Below are positions 1-7,076 of a DNA stretch of 10,861 bases, in pieces. The stretch spans positions 1 through 10,861 of the forward strand of contig WLPB01000020.1 in the NCBI GenBank assembly GCA_009698975.1, read 5' to 3'. The position numbers and the translations under genes were made by a program. The notes under the pieces were generated by a model. That model made no database searches, had not been told where the DNA came from, and was given only the letters and a program-made list of their open reading frames with translations. This DNA is from Actinomycetota bacterium (GTDB taxonomy: Bacteria; Actinomycetota; Actinomycetes; Nanopelagicales; Nanopelagicaceae). How positions within the stretch are numbered: the stretch's first letter is position 1; every line of letters begins with the position of its first letter.

Positions 1-59
1 CCTTTGAATCAGGGGCTTAAGGGTAACTCGCAGGACTAGATAAGCGAAATTCTCGCTCT
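1..59. other. Non-coding edge downstream of the minus-strand envelope operon
   Basis: No coding region is supported here. Read on the minus strand, it directly follows the stop codon of the GT87-like gene. A 5-bp inverted repeat (AGCGA at 43-47, TCGCT at 53-57, 5-nt loop) is present but is not followed by a T-run on either strand, so I do not call it a terminator. In Mycobacterium the genes after this operon lead to rpsF-ssb-rpsR-rplI, so this edge may be the spacer before such a block. That is inference, since the next gene is outside the window. Confidence 0.4.
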
Positions 60-1238
60 TTATACAGCTATCTCAGGCCAGCGCTCAGCTGGAATGAGGC
101 CGCCAGAACGATGGCGCCTAGCCAAGGCGATAGCTACGGCGAGTGAGGCGATGATGCGAAGCAGGGTAAATGTCGCATATCCCTTGAGCGGCAGACCATA
201 TTGCGCCTCGGTAACTGAAGCTAGATGTTGCCAGATTGCGATGTGATAACAAATCTCTGTGATGGTGAAGAACCAGAACCACGGTAGATCTCGCTTATCA
301 ATAATTGCAAGCAGCACGAGGGGTGTTAACCAGAGAACAAATTGCGGTGAGTAAACCTTTCCGACCGCCATCACAAGAATAAAAATGTAGACCGCGCTTT
401 CGGATAATGGCAGCGTCCGCTTGGTCTGTAGGAGAAAGATTGTTATCACTAAGACGCCGATTAAGAGAGTGAGAATTGTGAGGTAATTTATATTTGCAAG
501 GTTGACGCCGAAGATACTCAGTCCGTACCAGAGAGAGCCCCAATCCGCGTCGCGATTGAGATTAAGATCAAAGAAACGCCACCAACCTTCTGGGGTGGTA
601 AGCGCGAATGGAGCATTTATCAGAATGAAGCCACCGATAGCGGTTGCTATATAAATTAGCCCTGCCTTAATTTGATTACGACGCAGAAAGATAATCGCGA
701 TAGGCAGGAGTAAGAAGATGGGAAAGAATTTAGTTGCGATTGCAATTGCCAAGGCAATCGAACTAATGAGAAATTTCTTTCGGTCAAACCAATAAATTGC
801 GAGCAGCATTGTCGCAATAGCCCAGAGATCCCAATTGATATACAGGGCGGCGATAACAGTTGGAGCAATTGCGTAAAGGTATGAGAACTCTGGTTTTATA
901 CGGTGGAATATCAGAACTGAGATCAAGAAAAGTAACGCGATTAAAACTACATTGACTCTGAAATATGTCACCGGGCTATCACTAGAAATTTGCGCTGTAG
1001 CCCACATGACTAAACCCTGAAGTGCTGGATATTCAGCCGCTTCCTCGCCTCCGGCAAAGGCCCATTGGCCATCGCCAAATGCGCGAGTACTAAAAAGTGC
1101 GGGTAAATCGGAGTAACAGGCGTGAATATATTGATCAGGGCCGGCCCAGACATTGCTTTCGCAATGGCTGAATTTAAAGAAAGAGAAAATCGAAGTCAGA
1201 ATTGCGAGCACTACGACGATCCGAATACTGGTGCGCAT
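60..1238 (-). CDS. GT87-like polytopic membrane glycosyltransferase (DUF2029-type)
   Basis: This is a 392-residue integral membrane protein with about ten hydrophobic segments, the first at residues 5-22. It resembles actinobacterial GT87/DUF2029 proteins, which transfer mannose or related sugars from a polyprenyl-phosphate donor on the outer face of the membrane. Visible family-like motifs are CYSD (41-44, with a candidate catalytic Asp44 in the first external loop), EYP (69-71), NWDLWA (135-140), the ATKFFP segment around Lys170, and KVYSPQFVLWLTPL (294-307). The ATG lies 12 bp after the PBP stop codon. A weak AAGG sits about 10 nt upstream of it and overlaps that stop, which fits translation as the last gene of the operon. 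A homologue (Rv0051) follows ponA1 in M. tuberculosis. The sugar acceptor cannot be read from the sequence. Membership of the GT-C type is fairly secure; the exact activity is not. Confidence 0.8.
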   Translation of the reverse strand: MRTSIRIVVVLAILTSIFSFFKFSHCESNVWAGPDQYIHACYSDLPALFSTRAFGDGQWAFAGGEEAAEYPALQGLVMWATAQISSDSPVTYFRVNVVLIALLFLISVLIFHRIKPEFSYLYAIAPTVIAALYINWDLWAIATMLLAIYWFDRKKFLISSIALAIAIATKFFPIFLLLPIAIIFLRRNQIKAGLIYIATAIGGFILINAPFALTTPEGWWRFFDLNLNRDADWGSLWYGLSIFGVNLANINYLTILTLLIGVLVITIFLLQTKRTLPLSESAVYIFILVMAVGKVYSPQFVLWLTPLVLLAIIDKRDLPWFWFFTITEICYHIAIWQHLASVTEAQYGLPLKGYATFTLLRIIASLAVAIALARRHRSGGLIPAERWPEIAV

Positions 1239-1250
1239 AGAAGTTGCGCC

Positions 1251-3230
1251 TTAAGGATTCATACTCTGTGTGCCGCCGCCAGTCATCTCAATCGGTTCTA
1301 GCCCGCCAATATTTGAAGGCGCTGGGAATTGTAAGACTGGTTCGCCCTTGAGTGCGCCCTTCATAAATGCAGTCCAAATACGTGCCGGGAAAGATCCACC
1401 GGTAACTGAGTTAAGGCCACCAATTCCGTTGAGTGATTCAGATGCGCTATCTCTAAAGAATGCGACTGAGGCAGAGAGTTGTGGGGTGTATGCGGTGAAC
1501 CATGCTGAGGCGTTGGATTGCGATGTTCCAGTCTTTCCAGCAGATGGACGACCAAGAGCTAAAGCGGCACCGCCTGTTCCATTAGTAACAACAGATTTGA
1601 GTGCGTACGTGACATCTGCACTTACCTCAGGGCTGAAGACCTGCTGAGTAACTGCCTTGCCTTCATAGAGAACGCCCTTATTTGAGCCAATTACTTGCGC
1701 AATTAAATATGGTCTTGCATAGACGCCATTTGCAGCAAAAGTTGCATATGAATTCGCTACATCAATTACATGAGGGCTTGCCACGCCGAGTGAGACGGAA
1801 GGTGTCGGCATCATTGCAACTGTCTCTGGAATTCCGGCACGTCTTGCCACATCGACGACTCGATCTAGCCCTGCTTTCATTCCAAGTGGGACATAGACAG
1901 TGTTAATTGAGTGCGCAGTTGCTGTCAGTAGATCTACCTGTCCCCAACCCTCATTGCCATAGTTGCTCACTAGATACGGCTTACCTAAATCATCAAAGGT
2001 CTGCGGTGAATCGCCGTTCCACATTGATGTCAGTGGAATTCCTTGTTCGAGAGCGGCTGCGAGTGCAAAAGGTTTGAATGTCGACCCTGCGAGTGCGATG
2101 GATTGCGTCGCATCATTGAGTTGGCGAACAACATAATCTTCTCCGCCGTACATCGCGATGATCTCGCCAGTACCTGGCCTAATTGCAACAAGACCAATGT
2201 GAAGATTATCTGGGGCGGGAGATGGTGTTAATTTATTAACCGCATCCACTGCAGATTGTTGTGCCTTCTGCACAATAGTTGTCTTAATGACATATCCGCC
2301 GACCATTAGCTGTTCGGTGGTGAAGCCAAGTTTGCTCAACTCTTTCTGAGCGGCATCAATAATGTATCCCTTAGGTCCACTGAGTGATCCACCTGTTGTT
2401 CGAGGCGATATTCGCGGCAACTTTGCAGCTGCTGCCTCTTCTGGTGTAATCCACTTTTGTTCAAGCATCTGCGCGATAACATATTTAAATCGTCCTTCGA
2501 GGCGCTTAGCGTTCGCTGCTCGTTCTGTGTCGGTTCCGTAGCCTGGATCGTAATAACCAGGCGAGCGCAAAATACTTGCGATTACAGCGCATTGTGAAAT
2601 TGAGAGTTGGTTGACGTTACGGTTGAAGTATTGCTGTGAAGCGGTTTGAACTCCATATGATCCACGTCCGAAGTAAATAGTGTTGAGATAATTCTCGAGG
2701 ATTTGATCTTTGCTCATAGCATTCTCAAGTTTGAGCGAAATAATTAGCTCTTTTACCTTACGTTGGATGCTTCGCTCGGGCGTTAAGAATGCAGTCTTTG
2801 CATACTGCTGCGTGATGGTAGATCCGCCTCGCCCCTTACCTAGGGTTATGACGTTATCTGCAATAGCTTGTGCAAGACCTGTCACGCTAAATGCGCGGTT
2901 GGAGTAGAAGTTTTTATCTTCTGCCGCCATCACCGCATATCTCAAACGAAGTGGAATTTTTGCAAGCGGCAAGATCTGTCGATTCTGTGCGCCAATGCGC
3001 CCAATCTCTTGACCGTTGGAGTATTGAATAACGGTCGCTTGGCTATTTACATAGGCGTTGGGATCGGGAATATCGACAGTAAACCAAGCAAGTGCGAAGA
3101 GAACAGAACCTGAGACGAAACCAAAGCCGAGAGTAAATATGGTGCCCCGAATGAGCCTGCGCTTAATACCCGACTTGCGCTTCGGCTTTGCTTTACCCGG
3201 CTTGCCTTTACTCGCTTTGGTTGTACTCAC
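1251..3230 (-). CDS. Bifunctional class A penicillin-binding protein (transglycosylase/transpeptidase)
   Basis: This enzyme polymerises lipid II into glycan strands and crosslinks the peptides outside the cytoplasmic membrane. The 659 residues contain a Lys/Arg-rich cytoplasmic tail (1-29), one transmembrane anchor (about 30-51), a GT51 domain and a transpeptidase domain. GT51 motifs are AAEDKNF with catalytic Glu104, GGSTITQQ (135-142) and the ENYLNTIYFGRGSYG region (179-193). Transpeptidase motifs are SxxK (Ser383-Lys386), SIN (441-443) and KTGT (566-569), so all catalytic residues are present. There is no PASTA domain and only a short Pro/Gly-containing tail. The GTG start overlaps the DUF5318 stop by 4 nt (GTGA), suggesting translational coupling. 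A TAACCT hexamer 6 nt upstream could also give it an independent leaderless transcript. It corresponds in family and context to mycobacterial PonA1 (Rv0050). Confidence 0.96.
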   Translation of the reverse strand: MSTTKASKGKPGKAKPKRKSGIKRRLIRGTIFTLGFGFVSGSVLFALAWFTVDIPDPNAYVNSQATVIQYSNGQEIGRIGAQNRQILPLAKIPLRLRYAVMAAEDKNFYSNRAFSVTGLAQAIADNVITLGKGRGGSTITQQYAKTAFLTPERSIQRKVKELIISLKLENAMSKDQILENYLNTIYFGRGSYGVQTASQQYFNRNVNQLSISQCAVIASILRSPGYYDPGYGTDTERAANAKRLEGRFKYVIAQMLEQKWITPEEAAAAKLPRISPRTTGGSLSGPKGYIIDAAQKELSKLGFTTEQLMVGGYVIKTTIVQKAQQSAVDAVNKLTPSPAPDNLHIGLVAIRPGTGEIIAMYGGEDYVVRQLNDATQSIALAGSTFKPFALAAALEQGIPLTSMWNGDSPQTFDDLGKPYLVSNYGNEGWGQVDLLTATAHSINTVYVPLGMKAGLDRVVDVARRAGIPETVAMMPTPSVSLGVASPHVIDVANSYATFAANGVYARPYLIAQVIGSNKGVLYEGKAVTQQVFSPEVSADVTYALKSVVTNGTGGAALALGRPSAGKTGTSQSNASAWFTAYTPQLSASVAFFRDSASESLNGIGGLNSVTGGSFPARIWTAFMKGALKGEPVLQFPAPSNIGGLEPIEMTGGGTQSMNP

Positions 3231-3661
3231 TTGCTTAGGTTACCGCTGAAGTCCTCGTCTTCGAGTGTCCGTTGGCGCCGCGGTGGTTTACGTGTGCGTC
3301 CATCTCCTAGTAAATATGTAGAACAGAGGTGATTCCACGAGCAATCACGACAGACTTCAACAAGATAGACGGCGAATTCACCAAACTCACGCTCCATCTC
3401 GATCAGCTCTGTTGGACTCTTGATTCTTCCTGAGAATTGACCTAACTGGTCACCAAATGTGTATCGCAATTCTACGAGGCGATCTTTCTTGCACACTGGA
3501 CAGTTGCGACCAGCGCTCTCGCCGTGAAACTTTGCCGCTCTTAATAGATATGGATCTGCATCGCAAGCATCAACGGTCCCGCGAAAGAGGTTAAGTAAGG
3601 TTGCACGCTTATCAAGTGAATAGTCGATGAACCCTCTCGCTGTTCGGCCCTGTGGATGCAT
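3227..3661 (-). CDS. DUF5318 zinc-ribbon protein
   Basis: This is a 144-residue soluble protein of the actinobacterial DUF5318 family (Rv0049-like), with no established function. Two cysteine pairs, CPVC (54-57) and CRDC (104-107), are spaced like the halves of a zinc ribbon. A further Cys113 follows the second pair. There is no signal peptide or membrane segment, so it should be cytoplasmic. The C-terminal tail first carries a basic stretch (RKPPRRQR), then an acidic one (EDED). It is the first gene of the minus-strand operon and its TGA overlaps the GTG of the PBP gene. This fixed coupling to the PBP, also seen in Mycobacterium, suggests a role connected with PBP expression or wall synthesis, but that is inference. 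The ATG is 41 bp from the divergent MFS start, with a TATTCT hexamer 7 nt upstream and only a distant AGAGGA, so the mRNA may be leaderless. Confidence 0.85.
   Translation of the reverse strand: MHPQGRTARGFIDYSLDKRATLLNLFRGTVDACDADPYLLRAAKFHGESAGRNCPVCKKDRLVELRYTFGDQLGQFSGRIKSPTELIEMEREFGEFAVYLVEVCRDCSWNHLCSTYLLGDGRTRKPPRRQRTLEDEDFSGNLSK
3237..3242 (-). promoter_or_regulatory. Candidate internal -10 element for the PBP gene
   Basis: Minus-strand TAACCT lies inside the last codons of the DUF5318 gene, with a 6-nt spacer (AAGCAA) before the PBP GTG start. This matches the position of the -10-like hexamers before the MFS, Nudix and TrxB genes. No convincing -35 is seen. It could be chance, because PBP translation can also be explained by the GTGA overlap. 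Confidence 0.35.
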
Positions 3662-3668
3662 AAAGAGA

Positions 3669-3674
3669 AGAATA
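3669..3674 (-). promoter_or_regulatory. Candidate -10 element, DUF5318-PBP-GT87 operon
   Basis: Minus-strand TATTCT is separated by 7 nt from the DUF5318 ATG. A transcript from such a box would begin at or next to the start codon, giving a leaderless mRNA. It shares a 41-bp spacer with the opposing MFS promoter. No clear -35 is visible. Confidence 0.5.
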
Positions 3675-3690
3675 TTCCTCTTTCTTTAAC

Positions 3691-3696
3691 TACGCT
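3691..3696 (+). promoter_or_regulatory. Candidate -10 element, MFS transporter gene
   Basis: TACGCT is followed by a 6-nt spacer (TCTCAT) and then the GTG start. The region upstream has no Shine-Dalgarno-like purine run close to the GTG, so a leaderless transcript is the simplest reading. The opposing candidate box for DUF5318 lies 16 nt away on the other strand. Confidence 0.5.
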
Positions 3697-3702
3697 TCTC
3701 AT

Positions 3703-5025
3703 GTGCAGCAAGAGACCTTCTCCTTATGGCAATTATTGAGTAATCCGCCTTTGCGACGGCTTTTGAGTGTCCGATGGAGTGGCCAATTCACCGATGGAAT
3801 ATTCCAATCGGCACTTGCCTCTTTTCTGCTCTTCTCTCCCGAACGACAGGCATCTGCACTCAATGCCGCTCTCGCCTTTGCCCTTGTTCTACTTCCTTAC
3901 TCACTTGTGGGGCCTCTTGCTGGAACGCTCCTCGATCGATTTTCACGCCGGAGAGCTATTCTCTTTGCAAACTTATCGAGATCTCTGACTTTAATCTTTA
4001 TCGCTCTTCTCATCTCTCAAGGACGCACTGGAGTTGAGTTAACAATCTTTGTATTAATCGCATTTGGTCTCAATAGGTTAATTCTTGCAGCGCTCTCCGC
4101 TGGAATTCCTTTGGTCTCACCACCTACAGCACTTATCGCTTCAAATGCACTTGCTGTCACTGCCGGTTCTGTTGCGGTTGTTCTTGGTGGCGGCCTTGGA
4201 CTTCTTATCCGCAGAATTAGCGATGCACTTACTAGCGCTAACTCTGCAGATGGATATCTCATTATCGCCGCTAGTGCTGGGTACTTACTTACCTCTCTCT
4301 TCGCGAGTTTGCTCAAGAAAGGCGAGATTGGGCCTCTTCCACACGAGCGAGAGCGCGCCACTTTCGGCGCAGGTTTTACTGAACTTCGTGAAGGTATTAA
4401 ATTTCTTAAACTCTACAGTGATGCAACCCGTGGAATTTTCGCTGTAGCAATTCATAGAGGTGGAATTACGGGATTGACACTTGCTGCACTTTTGCTTGAG
4501 AGAAATACATTTAATGATCCGCAAGATAGTGAGGCTGGACTTGCTGGTCTCAGTATTGCGCTCTCTGGTGCAGCAGTTGGATTTGTAATCGGTGCCATTA
4601 TTGCCCCTCGCGGAGTTCGCTGGATTGGGCGTCATCGCTGGATGCGCTTATCTCTCTTTCTTGCAGCTATCGGCTCGCTCATACTGGTTCTCGATCGCAC
4701 ACAAAACCTATTGATTGCCACAGCTTTCTTTACTGGGCTATTTGGACAGAGTTTAAAGGTAACTAACGATGCGCTTGTTCAATCTAAAATCAGCGATGAA
4801 TACCGCGGTCGAACTTTCGCAATTTACGATGTAGTTGTTAATGCATCCATTGTGCTCAGCGCACTCGGTACTGCGCTTTTGCTTCCTGATAGCGGTGATT
4901 CATGGTTGGTTCCCGCACTCATCGCAAGTTTTTACTTCGTTACCGCACTTGTATTTCTGCGACCAAGTAAATTCTTTCTTAAGGGTGACGCCTCGAACGC
5001 CACCACTCCATCAACTCTTGGGTAG
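3703..5025 (+). CDS. MFS transporter, putative exporter
   Basis: This 440-residue polytopic protein has about 12 hydrophobic segments. An MFS motif A occurs in the loop after the second segment (GPLAGTLLDRFSRRR, 70-84). The second half carries a corresponding GLFGQS / NDALVQSKISDEYRGR region (346-370), typical of drug or siderophore exporters of the MFS_3/EntS-like type. The substrate cannot be predicted. GTG at 3703 is the only reasonable start: the frame is open upstream only to a TAA at 3661, with no other start codon, and the ATG at 3701 is in another frame. The gene stands alone between two divergently or convergently oriented units. Its last 44 coding bases and stop overlap the end of the opposite CCA-enzyme gene by 47 bp. 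It is the one gene here I do not associate with the conserved actinobacterial clusters on either side. Confidence 0.87.
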   Translation: MQQETFSLWQLLSNPPLRRLLSVRWSGQFTDGIFQSALASFLLFSPERQASALNAALAFALVLLPYSLVGPLAGTLLDRFSRRRAILFANLSRSLTLIFIALLISQGRTGVELTIFVLIAFGLNRLILAALSAGIPLVSPPTALIASNALAVTAGSVAVVLGGGLGLLIRRISDALTSANSADGYLIIAASAGYLLTSLFASLLKKGEIGPLPHERERATFGAGFTELREGIKFLKLYSDATRGIFAVAIHRGGITGLTLAALLLERNTFNDPQDSEAGLAGLSIALSGAAVGFVIGAIIAPRGVRWIGRHRWMRLSLFLAAIGSLILVLDRTQNLLIATAFFTGLFGQSLKVTNDALVQSKISDEYRGRTFAIYDVVVNASIVLSALGTALLLPDSGDSWLVPALIASFYFVTALVFLRPSKFFLKGDASNATTPSTLG

Positions 5026-6445
5026 CGCGCTCTTGGCCTAGCGGCCCGTGCTCCATACGAAGCTCCATCAGAAAATCCAACGCTTTGCCTACATCAGCAG
5101 ATGGTTTGATCTGCAAAAGCTCCATCACCTGCGCGCCATCTAAATCGGGGCGGATCTTAGAGAGCTCCTCTTGCTCCATTAGGGCTTCAATGCGTGCTTC
5201 TAAGCTGTCGTAAATGCGAGAGAGGCGCTCTGCCTTCTTTACATTACGGGTCGTGCAGTCCGCGCGCGTGAGTACATGTAAATGTGTGAGCAACTCACCT
5301 GCGTCTCGAACGTAACGGCGTACAGCAGAATCTGTCCACTCGCCCTCACCATAGCCATGGAAACGAAGGTGGAGGGCAACAAGTGTTTCTACTGCACTGA
5401 TTGTTTCATTATCGAAACGGAGCTCCTTAAGGCGCTTTTTCACAAGGCGTGCACCGACTACTTCGTGGTGGTGGAATGAGACCCCGCCCCCCTCAATAAG
5501 GTTACGCGTCTTTGGCTTTCCAATATCGTGAAGAAGTGCGGCTAATCTATTTACTAAATTTGCTCCACCGATGCGTTCTTCTTGTTGGATTGCTTGTTCT
5601 AACACTGTAATTGAATGTTCATAGACATCTTTGTGGTGATGGTGTTCATCGATCTCTAATCGTAACTTTGGAATTTCAGGAAGCACAAAATCTGCAAGGC
5701 CACTATCGACAAGGATTGTGATACCAATTCTTGGATTATCTGACATTAGAGTTTTGATGAACTCATCTCTTACGCGTTCTGCAGAGATGATTGAAATTCT
5801 TCCCGCCAAATTCTGCATCGCTGTAAATACCTCTGGATCTAATGTAAATCCGAGTTGTGCGGCAAAACGTGCGGCACGCATCATGCGAAGTGGGTCATCG
5901 TTAAATGATTGAGTTGCCGATGCAGGAGTCCGTAGAACTTTCATTGCTAAATCTTCGATTCCACCAAAGGGGTCAATAAATTCTGGAGAATCAGTTGTTA
6001 GCTCAAGTGCCATCGAATTAACGGTGAAATCACGACGAGAGAGATCTCCTTCAATTGAATCACCAAATTCAACATCGGGGTTACGAGATTCTTCATCGTA
6101 GCTTTCAGTTCGATATGTAGTTACTTCGACAGTTGTATCTCCATGTTTTGCTGCAATTGTTCCGAAAGCGATTCCGGTATCCCAGACATTTTCCGCCCAG
6201 ACATTGAGAATTTTCTTGCTCTCGAGCGGGTGGGCATCTGTTGTGAAATCAAGATCATTTCCGAGTCGGCCAAGAATCGCATCGCGAACAGGGCCACCGA
6301 CAAGAGCTAGGCGATACCCCTTTGCTTTAAAAGCTGCCGCAAGCGAGCTCGCCAATGGCGCCCGCTCAATCAAGGATTGAAGGGCGAGTTCTCGTCCAAG
6401 AACGCTCTTCTCGTTACTCACATTCCTACTCACATCCCTACTCAC
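4979..6445 (-). CDS. pcnA: CCA tRNA nucleotidyltransferase with HD domain (PcnA-type)
   Basis: This class II nucleotidyltransferase adds or repairs the 3' CCA of tRNAs in the cytoplasm, and its 488 residues are near the usual actinobacterial length. The head domain shows LVGGPVRD (48-55) and the catalytic NDLDF (Asp64, Asp66). RRDFTVNSMAL follows at 137-147, then the DPLRMMRAARFAAQLGF element (184-200). An HD phosphohydrolase-like domain follows, with a histidine cluster (268-271) and LLHDIGK (304-310, His306-Asp307). The annotated start is the first of three in-frame GTG codons at 6445, 6433 and 6421, created by a 12-bp repeat; all lie before the conserved core, so the true N-terminus is uncertain by eight residues. 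The gene is divergent from the Nudix gene, as pcnA (Rv3907c) is from mutT4 in Mycobacterium. CCA addition rather than poly(A) synthesis is inferred from the lineage. Confidence 0.93.
   Translation of the reverse strand: MSRDVSRNVSNEKSVLGRELALQSLIERAPLASSLAAAFKAKGYRLALVGGPVRDAILGRLGNDLDFTTDAHPLESKKILNVWAENVWDTGIAFGTIAAKHGDTTVEVTTYRTESYDEESRNPDVEFGDSIEGDLSRRDFTVNSMALELTTDSPEFIDPFGGIEDLAMKVLRTPASATQSFNDDPLRMMRAARFAAQLGFTLDPEVFTAMQNLAGRISIISAERVRDEFIKTLMSDNPRIGITILVDSGLADFVLPEIPKLRLEIDEHHHHKDVYEHSITVLEQAIQQEERIGGANLVNRLAALLHDIGKPKTRNLIEGGGVSFHHHEVVGARLVKKRLKELRFDNETISAVETLVALHLRFHGYGEGEWTDSAVRRYVRDAGELLTHLHVLTRADCTTRNVKKAERLSRIYDSLEARIEALMEQEELSKIRPDLDGAQVMELLQIKPSADVGKALDFLMELRMEHGPLGQERATQELMEWWRSRRHP
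6415..6445 (-). repeat. 12-bp tandem repeat at the pcnA start
   Basis: On the minus strand GTGAGTAGGGAT is followed by GTGAGTAGGAAT (11 of 12 bases identical) and then by a third partial copy, GTGAGTA. Each unit begins with an in-frame GTG, so the repeat multiplies potential start codons and encodes V/M-S-R-D, V-S-R-N, V-S. Because the unit is a multiple of three, copy changes would preserve frame. Confidence 0.75.
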
Positions 6446-6453
6446 AATAGATA

Positions 6454-6459
6454 AGCCTA
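6454..6459 (-). promoter_or_regulatory. Weak candidate -10 element, pcnA
   Basis: Minus-strand TAGGCT lies 8 nt before the first candidate GTG (6445). The spacing is slightly longer than at the other candidate leaderless starts. The overlapping TATCTATT stretch just downstream is an alternative AT-rich element. The call depends on which GTG is used. Confidence 0.3.
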
Positions 6460-6479
6460 GTCGTGGGAGCTCTATCGCG

Positions 6480-6485
6480 TACTCT
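6480..6485 (+). promoter_or_regulatory. Candidate -10 element, Nudix-DUF6049-murJ unit
   Basis: TACTCT is followed by a 6-nt spacer (TACCCT) and the Nudix ATG. No Shine-Dalgarno sequence lies between them, which is consistent with a leaderless mRNA heading the plus-strand cluster. I see no convincing -35. Confidence 0.5.
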
Positions 6486-6491
6486 TACCCT

Positions 6492-7076
6492 ATGAACCCG
6501 GCACCTAGTGCGGGCAGCGAAGGCACGAAGAAGAAGCGTAGGCGCAAGCGCCCGGCGCATCGCTCCCCACAGAATTCTTCTACCCCGACCGAGGGACGCC
6601 CTGCAAAAAAGAACCCTGCAAAAGTTATCTACACAAAGCGAGTTGATGAAGTCTCTGCGGGTGGTCTTGTTGTTGATCACAGCGGAAAACTCGGTCTTCT
6701 CATTGGTAGACGGGATTTGAAAGATGCCACCGGAAAGAGAATTCTCTGGTCACTGCCTAAGGGGCATATCGAAGAGGGAGAAACTCCCGAGCAAGCTGCA
6801 ATCCGTGAAGTTGCAGAAGAGACAGGCATTGACTCTTCGATTGCAAAATCTCTAGGTGTTATTGATTTTTGGTTTATGGCAGGTGGTAAGCGCATCCACA
6901 AGACAGTCCATCACTTTCTTTTCCGTGAAACTGGCGGACTCCTCGCGGCACAAGAGAGCGAAGTAGATGAGGTCGCTTGGTTTCCGTTAGAAGAAATTGT
7001 CAGCCGGCTTGCATACCCAGATGAGAAGAAATTAATCGCCCGTACCAATGCGGCGACCGAGTTAGCGCCTTTATGA
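6492..7076 (+). CDS. Nudix hydrolase (MutT4-like)
   Basis: This 194-residue hydrolase is expected to cleave a nucleoside diphosphate linked to another moiety. The perfect Nudix signature runs from Gly91 to Ile113 (Gx5Ex7REVxEExGI, with the metal-binding REVAEE at 105-110). The fold begins near residue 52 (EVSAGGLVV) and ends around WFPLEEI (163-169). An extra N-terminal segment of about 48 residues is rich in Lys, Arg, Pro and Ser, including KKKRRRKR (13-20). It looks disordered and strongly basic, so it may bind nucleic acid; that is inference. The position between a divergent pcnA and DUF6049 matches MutT4 (Rv3908) in Mycobacterium. Substrate is unknown: 8-oxo-dGTP, ADP-ribose or a dinucleotide polyphosphate are all possible. 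The stop overlaps the next ATG (ATGA), indicating coupled translation. Confidence 0.9.
   Translation: MNPAPSAGSEGTKKKRRRKRPAHRSPQNSSTPTEGRPAKKNPAKVIYTKRVDEVSAGGLVVDHSGKLGLLIGRRDLKDATGKRILWSLPKGHIEEGETPEQAAIREVAEETGIDSSIAKSLGVIDFWFMAGGKRIHKTVHHFLFRETGGLLAAQESEVDEVAWFPLEEIVSRLAYPDEKKLIARTNAATELAPL

Noticed and set aside
43..57. Inverted repeat AGCGA/TCGCT after the GT87 stop, possible terminator
   Set aside because: The stem is only 5 bp with no T-run on either side, so it is well within chance.
1299..1328. Short Pro/Gly-containing C-terminus of the PBP as a possible truncated PASTA or frameshift
   Set aside because: The reading frame is intact with a normal stop, all catalytic motifs are present, and short disordered tails are common in actinobacterial class A PBPs.
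2889..2931. Non-canonical GT51 motif 1 in the PBP (Asn111 and Ala113 instead of the usual His and Gly)
   Set aside because: Catalytic Glu104 is present and Asn at this place is, as I recall, typical of mycobacterial PonA1-type proteins, so it is a lineage trait.
3701..3739. ATG at 3701 overlapping the MFS GTG, giving a 12-codon ORF
   Set aside because: It is in another frame, ends after 12 codons and resembles nothing; the GTG frame encodes a full MFS protein.
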